Shown here piece by piece: positions 9,921 to 17,963 of a stretch of 64,000 nucleotides of DNA (position 1 is the first letter of the stretch; each line of letters begins with the position of its first letter). Origin of the DNA: Fredinandcohnia onubensis. Its GTDB lineage: Bacteria > Bacillota > Bacilli > Bacillales > Bacillaceae_L. The notes beneath the pieces were generated by a model. That model did not search any database. It was not told the origin of the DNA and worked only from the letters and a program-made list of their open reading frames with translations. A program made the position numbers and the translations under genes. Location: NCBI RefSeq assembly GCF_031181385.1, contig NZ_JAPSKV010000001.1, forward strand, positions 1-64,000, in the 5' to 3' direction.

Positions 9921-10745
9921 ATGTCAGCTTGGACAGGTGAATTATCCTTAACTCTGGAAGATCGTAACGGTAAAACGGTAGCGAAGAGGGTTTATTTTCA
10001 GGGTGCCCTCAAGGTCATGAGGCCTGTGTATCATGATGATACAGGGAAGGTTTGTTACTACTTATTAAATCCAGGGGGCGGATATTTAGATGGTGACCGC
10101 TATAGGATGGAAATAGCAGTCGAAGAAGGAGCGAAAGTTACCCTAACGACTCAAGGAGCAACGAAAGTATATAAAACACCCAAAGATTATGTTTATCAGG
10201 AAACTGAGATTTCCCTTAAGAAAGGGAGTTATTTGGAATATCTTCCTGATCCCTTAATCGCTTATGAAAATGCTCATTATAAGCAAAAAAATGTGATTCA
10301 TATAGAACCAGGTGCAACATTTGTATATACAGATATTATAACGCCTGGGTGGTCTCCAAGCGGGGATAAATTCAGTTACAAAACAATTCAATTAATGAAT
10401 GAAATTTATTTAGATGGTAAGCTAGGGGTGTTTGATCATATTAAACTAACCCCCTCACAGCAAGCTTTAACGGACATTGGCTTTATGGAAGGTTATACCC
10501 ATTTAGGATCAATGATCGTAATTGGCAATCAAACTAGTAACCAACTTCTTGATGAGTTATATGAGATGATTAAAGGAAATGGTTCAGACTTTACCTTTGG
10601 ACTATCAAGACTTGCTATTCCGGGTTTTAGTATAAGGGTACTCGCTAACACGACTCAGCTCATTGAACGTATCTTTGCAAAATGCCATAGCGAAATTATG
10701 CAAAAATGGTTCGGAACTATGCCAAGTTCATTACGAAAGTATTAA
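9921..10745 (+). CDS. ureD: Urease accessory protein UreD (UreH)
   Basis: Scaffold accessory protein that binds apourease and recruits UreF and UreG. 274 residues of mostly beta structure, with the family blocks NPGGGYLDGDRY (about 51-62), LTTQGATKVYKTP (about 75-87) and the central EYLPDPLIAYENAHY. It is the last urease gene and begins one base after the ureG stop. No nickel transporter gene follows in this window, so Ni uptake must be encoded elsewhere. Confidence 0.94.
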   Translation: MSAWTGELSLTLEDRNGKTVAKRVYFQGALKVMRPVYHDDTGKVCYYLLNPGGGYLDGDRYRMEIAVEEGAKVTLTTQGATKVYKTPKDYVYQETEISLKKGSYLEYLPDPLIAYENAHYKQKNVIHIEPGATFVYTDIITPGWSPSGDKFSYKTIQLMNEIYLDGKLGVFDHIKLTPSQQALTDIGFMEGYTHLGSMIVIGNQTSNQLLDELYEMIKGNGSDFTFGLSRLAIPGFSIRVLANTTQLIERIFAKCHSEIMQKWFGTMPSSLRKY

Positions 10746-10841
10746 ATTTAGTTAAAAGAAGTCCCCCTCTCTTTGAAACTGAAGAATATTTATCATAAAC
10801 TTGGGATATTACTTTAATAGTTAATAATGAGGGGGATTCAA

Positions 10842-11318
10842 ATGTCCAAAGAGAACAATGAGGAACAACCTGTAATAGAAGACTTCGAGGTCGAACCACT
10901 TTTTGAGGATCATGTTCATCATCAAAGACATGCATTCACTTTTAACATTCAAGGTGATGAGTTCAAGGGTCACTTTTATGAGGATGAGATTCAATGGCTT
11001 CACCCGCATCCAAAACAAATGATTGGTGAGGAAAAGGTAGAAGCAATCGAAACTGCTATCTACGATTCGATGAAGGAACATGGAATTACTAGTGAGATTA
11101 AAGACTTTGAAATAACGCATGCGTTTGAGGATCGTACGTATGAACGTAAGCAATTCGTCCTTCAGGTACAAGGCGAGGAATTCAAAGGATTTGTACACGA
11201 GGGAGAAATTCAGTGGTTTCACCCACAACCGCAACAAAAGCTCGAAGAAAAGCAACTTGAGGCCATTGAGGCAGAGATTCATGATAAGGTAGTGGACCAA
11301 GAAGAAAATAGTAAATAA
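10842..11318 (+). CDS. Acidic protein with an internally duplicated domain, unknown function
   Basis: I do not recognise this 158-residue protein. It consists of two copies of a roughly 65-residue unit, about 17-80 and 86-150. Each runs DFE-x4-(A/L)FED, then a beta-rich (F/V)x(F/V)Q-G(D/E)EFKG core, then GEIQWFHPQPQ or DEIQWLHPHPK, then an acidic helix EEK-x2-EAIE. The protein is very acidic, rich in Glu, His and aromatic residues, with no signal peptide or membrane segment. The ATG at 10842 follows a GAGGGGG site. It lies 96 bp after ureD; a link to urease (for example metal binding by its His pairs) is speculation. Confidence 0.7.
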   Translation: MSKENNEEQPVIEDFEVEPLFEDHVHHQRHAFTFNIQGDEFKGHFYEDEIQWLHPHPKQMIGEEKVEAIETAIYDSMKEHGITSEIKDFEITHAFEDRTYERKQFVLQVQGEEFKGFVHEGEIQWFHPQPQQKLEEKQLEAIEAEIHDKVVDQEENSK

Positions 11319-11334
11319 ACTTTAATTTTTAGAT

Positions 11335-11359
11335 AAAGGCCAATGTAGGCCTTTTTTTA
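11335..11359 (+). terminator. Terminator after the duplicated-domain gene
   Basis: AAAGGCC-AATGT-AGGCCTTTTTTT hairpin with a T run, 17 bp past the stop codon. Confidence 0.85.
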
Positions 11360-11533
11360 TTTGCGCCAAAAAGGGGATTGAAATTTAATTTTATAAAATG
11401 GTACAAAAGTCTGAAGGTAAATTCCATAATCTTCAAGAAATAGAGAACATAGGTAAAATAGTAAGCTTTTTCTGATTGCGCGCTTAGGGAAATCTTGCTA
11501 GTTATAAAAACAAATGGGGAGTGGGGAACTATT

Positions 11534-13306
11534 ATGCTGATTAGAAAGGCCCGTAAGTTTTTGGTAGTTATGGTGATGATTGTTCTTGTAACAAGTCTTT
11601 TTTCACAGGTTGGACAAGCTTCAGCAACTGAAGAAGAAAGATCATGGGTAGAATACACAGAAAAAATTATGGCCAAGGATAAAGATAATGGAACCTTAGA
11701 ACTAGAACTTCAGGGTACCTTTAAGCTTGCGAAAAATTATGATGTTACTCTAAAAGGGGAAAATAAAGTATACCAAAAGTCACTTGCTGATGTAAGAGTT
11801 GGTGCGGAAAATGTAACCGTTCGAGTGAATCACAAAAATGAAATTACGAAAATTTTTATCGATGGACCGACTCAAATTGAAACAATGAGGGTTGGAATTA
11901 TGACATCAGGCTTCGCATCTGTAGACCACGATACAATTGTGTTAAGTTCTCAAGCGGGGCTAGAAATTGTGGATAAAGTGGCAGGTGAAACATTCATAAT
12001 TCCAGCAAATGAGAAAGTAACCTTCACAGCTTCTGAAAACGAAATTACATTAACAAATGCGACTGGAGAAGTTTTATATACAACTCCGAACAGACTTTAT
12101 GCTTTTACTGAAGAGGAAAGTAAAATTAAAGTTGAAAATATTACACGAGCAAGTGGAGACCCATCCTACCGTGGGTTCTTTGAAATAACGACATCACAAA
12201 CTGAAGACAAATTGAATTTAATCAATGAAGTTGATTTTGAGCAATACTTATATCAAGTGGTTCCGAGTGAAATGCCTGCCTACTTTGGCGTAAATGCACT
12301 AAAGGCACAGGCAGTAGCGGCTAGAACCTATGCGTTAGGCGACTACTTAAGTGACCGCTTTGCAAAAGATGGATTCTTTGTATTAGACAGTGTCATGAGT
12401 CAGGTATATAACAATACTCCTGAAAATGCTGCAACCACACAGGCTGTAAATGAAACAGCGGGAGTTATTATGTTAGGTGAAGATGGTAGTTTAGTAGATG
12501 CACGCTATTATTCAACCTCAGGGGGCTATGGTGCATCTAAACATCAGGTATGGGCCGAAGAGGATGGCACTTTCCCAAGTAAGGTTCTACCTTACCTAAT
12601 CGCTCAAAGTCATACATTTGATCCGAATGATCCTAGTAAAATGCTAGAAATTGACACACAAAGTGAAGAAGAAATTCTTGCATTCTATAAAACATTATCC
12701 CATACAGGATATGATGGAAATTCTCCATGGTTTAGATGGAAGACGAGTCTATCTAAGGAAGAGCTAGAGAATACAATCAACGCTAACATTGTGAGTAGAC
12801 AAGCAGCAGACCCTAAGTTTGTGTTAACTCAAAATGAAGCGGGAGAGTTTGTAAGCAAGCCGATTCCTGCAGAAGGTATTGGGGAATTTGTTGATATGTA
12901 CGTTGTGAAACGTGGTGATGGCGGGAACATCATGGAGCTTGTTATCGAGGGTACGACAGGGACGTACAAAATCATAAAAGAGTACAATATTCGTTTCACA
13001 ATTAGACCTTCTAATGCATTTACAAAAGGTGAAAATGTTGTGTTGCATCGTGCTGTTGCAGGAAGCACAGATTACACAGGCACACTTAATAACTACACAA
13101 TCCTTCCCTCAGCTTTCTTTGGGTTTGAGCCCAATAAAGAAAATGGCGTAACTTTTTATGGAGGCGGAAATGGGCATGGTGTTGGTATGAGCCAATACGG
13201 CGCATACTATCTTGGAACTACATTAGGATATGAGTTTGATAGAATCCTAACATCCTATTATCCAAACATGTCTCTGCAGGATAAATCTGTATTAACTCAA
13301 AAATAA
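11534..13306 (+). CDS. Secreted SpoIID/LytB domain protein
   Basis: Exported cell-wall protein of 590 residues. The N-terminus has a basic start, a hydrophobic core (about 9-27) and a signal-peptidase site after QAS-A31. The SpoIID/LytB domain (about 205-340 and on to the C-terminus) contains VVPSEMPAYFGVNALKAQAV with Glu246, equivalent to the Glu needed in SpoIID, and the C-terminal GNGHGVGMSQYGA block. SpoIID itself is a lytic transglycosylase and LytB enhances an amidase; which applies here is open. The ATG at 11534 is preferred because of GGGGAGTGGGG upstream; a TTG start 13 codons earlier has no site. It lies immediately upstream of the murein-recycling cluster. Confidence 0.85.
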   Translation: MLIRKARKFLVVMVMIVLVTSLFSQVGQASATEEERSWVEYTEKIMAKDKDNGTLELELQGTFKLAKNYDVTLKGENKVYQKSLADVRVGAENVTVRVNHKNEITKIFIDGPTQIETMRVGIMTSGFASVDHDTIVLSSQAGLEIVDKVAGETFIIPANEKVTFTASENEITLTNATGEVLYTTPNRLYAFTEEESKIKVENITRASGDPSYRGFFEITTSQTEDKLNLINEVDFEQYLYQVVPSEMPAYFGVNALKAQAVAARTYALGDYLSDRFAKDGFFVLDSVMSQVYNNTPENAATTQAVNETAGVIMLGEDGSLVDARYYSTSGGYGASKHQVWAEEDGTFPSKVLPYLIAQSHTFDPNDPSKMLEIDTQSEEEILAFYKTLSHTGYDGNSPWFRWKTSLSKEELENTINANIVSRQAADPKFVLTQNEAGEFVSKPIPAEGIGEFVDMYVVKRGDGGNIMELVIEGTTGTYKIIKEYNIRFTIRPSNAFTKGENVVLHRAVAGSTDYTGTLNNYTILPSAFFGFEPNKENGVTFYGGGNGHGVGMSQYGAYYLGTTLGYEFDRILTSYYPNMSLQDKSVLTQK

Positions 13307-13313
13307 AAAATGC

Positions 13314-13347
13314 AAAACTGCTGTCCTAAAATGGGCGGCAGTTTTTG
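13314..13347 (+). terminator. Terminator of the SpoIID-like gene
   Basis: AAAACTGCTGTCC / GGGCGGCAGTTTTT hairpin with a T run just after the stop codon. Confidence 0.85.
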
Positions 13348-13383
13348 TTATTAAAATTTTATTTTATAAAGATATAAAATATA

Positions 13384-13411
13384 TTGAAATTTAATTTCTT
13401 GCACGTATAAT
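13384..13411 (+). promoter_or_regulatory. Promoter with overlapping palindrome upstream of the recycling cluster
   Basis: TTGAAA (13384-13389), a 16-bp spacer and TATAAT (13406-13411) make a good sigma-A promoter for the kinase gene. The perfect 13-bp palindrome GAAATTTAATTTC (13386-13398) overlaps the -35 box, as expected for a repressor operator. MurR at the end of the cluster is the obvious candidate but this is not shown. Confidence 0.6.
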
Positions 13412-13449
13412 AAAAGTAACAACCAATTGAAAATTGGGGGAAATGAATC

Positions 13450-14424
13450 ATGTATGTTTTGGGTATTGATGGAGGCGGAACGAAAACAAAGGGGGTCATT
13501 GCCGATGCATTTGGGAATGTCTTTGCAGAGGCACTGGTTGGGGCAACTAATCAAAATGGGGCTGACCATCAAAGCATTGAAAAAGAGCTGGAGTCCTTGT
13601 TTACGTCCTTAAAAAGTCAACATAAAGAAGTATTTGAAAATCTTCATACGATCTTTGCTGGGATAGCAGGCGTCGACCGACCTGAGGCAAAGAAGGTTAT
13701 GGAGGGTATTCTAGTAAAACTCGCCCCATCACAGGCAAGGGTCATTATAGACAATGACGGGGTGAATGCTCTGTATTCCGGAACACTCGGGGCGCCGGGA
13801 ATTATCCAAATTTGCGGAACTGGCTCAATCACTTTTGGAGTGAACGATAAAGGTGAGCGAAAACGTGTTGGCGGTTGGGGGTATTTAATTGACGATGAAG
13901 GCAGTAGCTACGAACTAGGCAGGGAGGCATTACATTCCATTTTTATGTCCTACGACAATAGGGGTCCTAAGACGGTATTAACAGAAATGATCGTCCAGCA
14001 TTTTCACATTGCTGATCCTTCAGATTTAATTTCTGTTGTATATGGGGCTAAGCATCCACGCGAGATAATTGCGCCATTAAGTAAGTATGTTACAGAGGCT
14101 GCTGATCAGGATGATGAAGTGGCAAAGGAACTGATCCGTGAATCGGGAGCTAAAATTGCAAGTTCAATCCATCATTTGTATAATCAGCTTTTTCCATCAA
14201 ATGAAAAAGAAGTTCCAGTGGTGCTTGTAGGTGGCTTATTTACACGGAGTGATTTGTTTGTACCTATTATTGAAGGGCTTTTGAAACATATTCAACTCCC
14301 AATAACACTTGTCAAACCTCTTACTGAACCTGTAGGTGGTGCGGTGGCGGCAGCACTTTATCATGCGGGAGGCAAACCCGATACGAAATTTGTAGAAAAG
14401 ATAAATGAAACGATAGTACAATAG
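13450..14424 (+). CDS. BadF/BadG-type amino-sugar kinase (GlcNAc/MurNAc kinase)
   Basis: ASKHA-fold kinase of 324 residues that probably phosphorylates GlcNAc and/or MurNAc with ATP. The phosphate-1 motif GIDGGGTKTKG is at residues 5-15, the central IIDNDGVNALYSGTLG around 97-112, the phosphate-2 region QICGTGSITFG around 118-128 and the adenosine motif VVLVGGLFTRSDLF around 257-270. The ATG lies 9 bases after GGGGG. MurK of Clostridium, a GlcNAc/MurNAc kinase, belongs to the same superfamily. With murQ, nagZ, namZ and anmK downstream and no MurNAc PTS, MurNAc is the likely substrate. A plain GlcNAc kinase is the alternative. Confidence 0.82.
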   Translation: MYVLGIDGGGTKTKGVIADAFGNVFAEALVGATNQNGADHQSIEKELESLFTSLKSQHKEVFENLHTIFAGIAGVDRPEAKKVMEGILVKLAPSQARVIIDNDGVNALYSGTLGAPGIIQICGTGSITFGVNDKGERKRVGGWGYLIDDEGSSYELGREALHSIFMSYDNRGPKTVLTEMIVQHFHIADPSDLISVVYGAKHPREIIAPLSKYVTEAADQDDEVAKELIRESGAKIASSIHHLYNQLFPSNEKEVPVVLVGGLFTRSDLFVPIIEGLLKHIQLPITLVKPLTEPVGGAVAAALYHAGGKPDTKFVEKINETIVQ

Positions 14425-14524
14425 TTTGATATTTAACTTGAATTTTTATTTTAAAAATTTAAAATATTTGCTATAATGTGTTCAAATGGAATAAATAGTA
14501 TAGTTGACTGACGGGGGAACCGTA

Positions 14525-15195
14525 ATGAAATATATACAGTTGGATGAGCAATGGGAAACACAAATCGTCAATCTTTGGAATCGTGAGCTTGGTACAGATT
14601 TTCCGATGCGGAAAGAGCTTTTTAAACAAAATAGCATTCAAAATCCTCATATACTTCTGTCGGGTTCGTATCTTGCGATAAATGAGCAGAGTAAACTCAT
14701 TGGTTTTGTTGTCACGAAATGTATCCAAGATAAAAACGAAACACTTCTAAATCAAGATGTCGGGTGGATTCAAGTGTTGATTGTTGACTCAAAGTCTCGT
14801 GAAAATGGAATTGGAAGCGTTTTAGTAGAGATAGCTGAAAAATCTCTACAAAAACAAGGCTGTAAAACAATTTACCTTGGGTGTGACCCAGGACATTATT
14901 TTCCTGGCGTTCCACTCAGATATGAGAATATAAAAGACTGGTTTGAAAAAAGAGGTTACCAAGCTTTTGGGATTGTCTCGGACTTGAGCAGGTGGGCGGT
15001 GTTGGGCCACTTGGAATTGATAAGAATGAAAGAAAAAATGGGTATGGGCTAGCAATTGTAGAGGCAGGTATCTCTTTTCTAAGAGAAAGGCATATAGATA
15101 ACATCATTATTGATTGGACAGGATTACTAGACTTTTATAAAAAGATAGATTTCAAGGTTTGGAAACAATATCAGCAATATAGTAAACAGATTTAG
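14525..15195 (+). pseudogene. Broken double-GNAT acetyltransferase gene
   Basis: Remnant of a two-domain GNAT acetyltransferase. Frame 2 from ATG 14525 encodes the N-terminal GNAT domain up to FGIVSDLSRW (about 14990). The C-terminal end of the second domain (VGPLGIDKNERKNGYG and onward, ending FDFYKKIDFKVWKQY-like) continues only in frame 1 from about 14980 to 15195. Compared with the intact 318-residue paralogue at 25457-26413, whose equivalent block reads FGPFGVDPNQQGKG, roughly 90 residues of the second domain are missing at the junction. So this is an internal deletion plus frame change rather than a simple sequencing slip. A truncated N-terminal domain could still be made. Confidence 0.75.
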
Positions 15196-15239
15196 TCCTT
15201 TCTAATGAAAGAAAAAGAAACCAGATAGGTTGGAAAGGC

Positions 15240-16163
15240 GTGGCGAAATTGAAGGTTAATATTACATCATTAACAACAGAGCAACGAAATCAACGGTCCT
15301 TAAATATCGATCAGCTTACGACATCTCAAATTATTGGAATCATGAATGAGGAAGATGAAACTGTTTCAAAAGCTGTTCGCAAAGTTCTTCCTCAAATTGA
15401 TAAAGCAATTGAGGCAATTTATGCAACTTTAAAACAAAATGGAAGACTTTTTTATATAGGTGCTGGAACGAGTGGCAGACTAGGCGTTCTAGATGCAGCT
15501 GAATGTCCTCCTACATTTTGCACACCTCCGGAAATGGTTCAGGCCATTATGGCTGGTGGCGAATCAGCGATGTTTACAGCCGTTGAAGGTGCTGAGGATG
15601 ACCTCGATGGTGGTGCAAAGGATTTAGAAAAAAGAGGCTTTACGAAGAATGATATTTTAGTAGGCATTGCGGCAAGTGGCCGTACTCCTTATGTGATTGG
15701 TGCCTTAAAATATGCTCAAAATCTTGGAGCGATTACGGTTTCGTTAGCCTGCAACGAGAATGCAGAAATCAGTAAATATGCGCATCATAGCATTGAGGTA
15801 ATTGTGGGGCCTGAAATTTTATCAGGGTCAACTCGGTTAAAGTCGGCAACCGCTCAAAAAATGATTTTAAATATGTTGTCAACAACTGCGATGATTAAGC
15901 TCGGTAAAGTATATGGAAACTTAATGGTCGACCTTCATGCTAGCAATTTAAAGCTCATTGAGCGAGCGAGAAGAATTGTAATGGATGTGACAGGAATTAC
16001 GTATCAGGAAGCCGAAGTCATACTCAATCAAACGAATCAAAAAGTAAAACCAGCAATTGTGATGGCATTAGCAGGGGTCTCATTGGAAAAGGCAAATGAA
16101 GTAATTGATAGGGCCAATGGATTTACAAGAAAGGCGATTGAGTTTGCGAACGAAGGGAAGTGA
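15240..16163 (+). CDS. murQ: N-acetylmuramic acid 6-phosphate etherase
   Basis: Cytosolic SIS-domain lyase that removes D-lactate from MurNAc-6-phosphate to give GlcNAc-6-phosphate, the committing step of MurNAc recycling. 307 residues with the MurQ signature GAGTSGRLGVLDAAECPPTF (about 72-91), the SASGRTPYVIGAL-like phosphosugar loop (about 144-156) and the GSTRLKSATAQKM block (about 196-208). The GTG at 15240 is very close to GGAAAGG; a TTG at 15249 has better spacing and may be the true start. The enzyme needs a kinase product: the BadF-type kinase upstream or AnmK downstream. Confidence 0.95.
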   Translation: MAKLKVNITSLTTEQRNQRSLNIDQLTTSQIIGIMNEEDETVSKAVRKVLPQIDKAIEAIYATLKQNGRLFYIGAGTSGRLGVLDAAECPPTFCTPPEMVQAIMAGGESAMFTAVEGAEDDLDGGAKDLEKRGFTKNDILVGIAASGRTPYVIGALKYAQNLGAITVSLACNENAEISKYAHHSIEVIVGPEILSGSTRLKSATAQKMILNMLSTTAMIKLGKVYGNLMVDLHASNLKLIERARRIVMDVTGITYQEAEVILNQTNQKVKPAIVMALAGVSLEKANEVIDRANGFTRKAIEFANEGK

Positions 16164-16169
16164 CTTGAG

Positions 16170-17225
16170 ATGAGGGAGAAGGTATTAGCTTTCCTTCAGC
16201 AGGAAATTGACCAACAGCATATCCCAGGTGCTGTCATTCACATCTCATTTCAAAAGCAAACGATTCTCCAAGAGGCAATTGGAAATCGAGTTGTTTATCC
16301 GAAAAAGGAACCGATGAAGCTCACTACCATTTTCGATCTTGCTTCTTTGACAAAGGTGGTTGCTACCCTGCCCTCTATTTTATTACTTGTAGAGGCAGGG
16401 AAACTGCACCTTGATGATAAGGTTTCCTTTTTTCTACCAGAGTTTGCACTGCACAGAAAGTCCAATATTACACTTAAAGATTTACTCACACACTGTTCTG
16501 GTTTACCGGCACATCGGGAGTATTTTAAAGAGTCTTTAAATACAGGGCAGATCATTGAACGAATTTTTGACGAAAAATTAGTTGCGAATCTGGGTGAGAA
16601 AGTCATCTATAGTGACTTAGGTTTCATCCTTCTCTATAAGATTATTGAAAAAGTAACAGAAGAAGATTTTCAGAGCTTTGTACAAAGAGAGTTATTTGAA
16701 AAATTGGAGATGAGCGAAACTAGCTTTCTTCCTACCGATGAGCGAGAAAGATTTGCAGCAACTGAATACAGTGAAAAATTACAAGATTATAAGCATGGGA
16801 TAGTTCATGATGATAACACGGAAAGCATGGGTGGTGTAAGTGGTCATGCAGGTTTGTTTTCCACCATTTCTGATCTCGCAAACTATGCTTGCATGATTGA
16901 AAATAATGGGGTCTTTCGAGGGAAAAGAATTATATCAGAGCAGTCAATACACATCACAAAGCAAAATTACACCTCTTACAGAAATGAATATAGAGGGTTA
17001 GGCTGGATCTTGAAAAGCCCGGGATTCTCAAGCTGTGGTGACCTATTCTCAAGTTCCGCCTACGGTCACACTGGGTTTACAGGAACAAGTATATGGTTTG
17101 ATCCAGATGTTCAGTTACATGTCATTCTACTGACGAATCGTGTTCATTTTGGAAGGAAGGATCCGATTCTGAGGCTAAGGCCGAGGCTACATAATTTGAT
17201 TGCAGCACATTTTCCGAGGGGGTAA
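16170..17225 (+). CDS. Beta-lactamase-fold serine hydrolase, AmiE-like MurNAc-L-Ala amidase
   Basis: Penicillin-recognising serine hydrolase of 351 residues. Catalytic motifs are Ser59-x-x-Lys62 (ASLTK), Tyr147-Ser-Asp (IYSDLG) and a HTG box (GHTGFTG, near residue 300) in place of KTG. In the B. subtilis recycling cluster the gene at this position, amiE/ybbE, encodes a MurNAc-L-alanine amidase of the same fold; by context I infer the same role, stripping peptide from MurNAc. There is no signal peptide, so the protein should be cytosolic. It starts 6 bp after murQ, and the PIG-L-like gene follows 4 bp after its stop. Confidence 0.8.
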   Translation: MREKVLAFLQQEIDQQHIPGAVIHISFQKQTILQEAIGNRVVYPKKEPMKLTTIFDLASLTKVVATLPSILLLVEAGKLHLDDKVSFFLPEFALHRKSNITLKDLLTHCSGLPAHREYFKESLNTGQIIERIFDEKLVANLGEKVIYSDLGFILLYKIIEKVTEEDFQSFVQRELFEKLEMSETSFLPTDERERFAATEYSEKLQDYKHGIVHDDNTESMGGVSGHAGLFSTISDLANYACMIENNGVFRGKRIISEQSIHITKQNYTSYRNEYRGLGWILKSPGFSSCGDLFSSSAYGHTGFTGTSIWFDPDVQLHVILLTNRVHFGRKDPILRLRPRLHNLIAAHFPRG

Positions 17226-17229
17226 TGAG

Positions 17230-17946
17230 GTGTCTGAAAAAATCCATTTAATGATTGTTGGCGCTCACTGTGGAGACGGAGAAATTCAAGCGGGAGCCAT
17301 CGCCCATAAATATGCAAAAGCAGGACATGAGGTTACCTTTCTTCATCTAACAGCAGGAGAAAAAGGCACACCGCCCCATCTAAGCGTAGAGGAGTACCGC
17401 ATTCAAAAAATAAACGAAGCAGATAAAGCAGCTGAAATATTGGGTGCAAAAAGCATTACTCTTTCCTTTAAGGATGCGGAACTGAAAGAGGATGAAGAAA
17501 CAGTAACCGAGCTTGCCACGATTTTTAGAAGACTAAAACCAACGCTGGTTATTACCCATTGGGAAAAAAGTATGCATCCCGATCATGCCCTTTGTCCGCG
17601 ACTTGTTCAGTCGGCTTGGCTAAAGGCAGCATTGCCTGGCTTTGATTTAGATGGGCTTCCGCCTCACTCCCTTCGAAGAATGCTTCATAGTGAGAATTGG
17701 GAGGACATGGAGGGATATGTACCGGATATTTATGTAGATGTAACAGATGAATTTGACACGTATTTAGAGGCGTTATCACAATACTGGTTTATTATGAATT
17801 CTACTGATTTCAGGTATTACGACTATTATAAAGCGCTTGGAACAATGAGAGGATGCTTAAACCGTACAACGTACGCTCAAACTCTTAAGTTTCCGGTTGG
17901 CGCTAATGTTCGAAAAGGGTCAAGTATACCTGGCTTTGAATTATAG
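17230..17946 (+). CDS. PIG-L/LmbE-family deacetylase-like protein with altered motif
   Basis: 238-residue protein of the LmbE/PIG-L fold, whose members are usually zinc-dependent N-deacetylases of GlcNAc-type sugars (BshB, MshB). The first motif, normally AHPDDE, reads AHCGDGE (His13, Asp16, Glu18). The two zinc ligands remain, but the Asp that acts as general base in the family is Gly15. The second zinc motif HPDH is present at 116-119. GTG 17230 is chosen as start because GAGGGGG lies 7 bases upstream. By context it may act on GlcNAc or MurNAc derivatives; activity is uncertain given the changed motif. Confidence 0.75.
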   Translation: MSEKIHLMIVGAHCGDGEIQAGAIAHKYAKAGHEVTFLHLTAGEKGTPPHLSVEEYRIQKINEADKAAEILGAKSITLSFKDAELKEDEETVTELATIFRRLKPTLVITHWEKSMHPDHALCPRLVQSAWLKAALPGFDLDGLPPHSLRRMLHSENWEDMEGYVPDIYVDVTDEFDTYLEALSQYWFIMNSTDFRYYDYYKALGTMRGCLNRTTYAQTLKFPVGANVRKGSSIPGFEL

Positions 17947-17963
17947 ATGTGGAGGTGAGCCTT

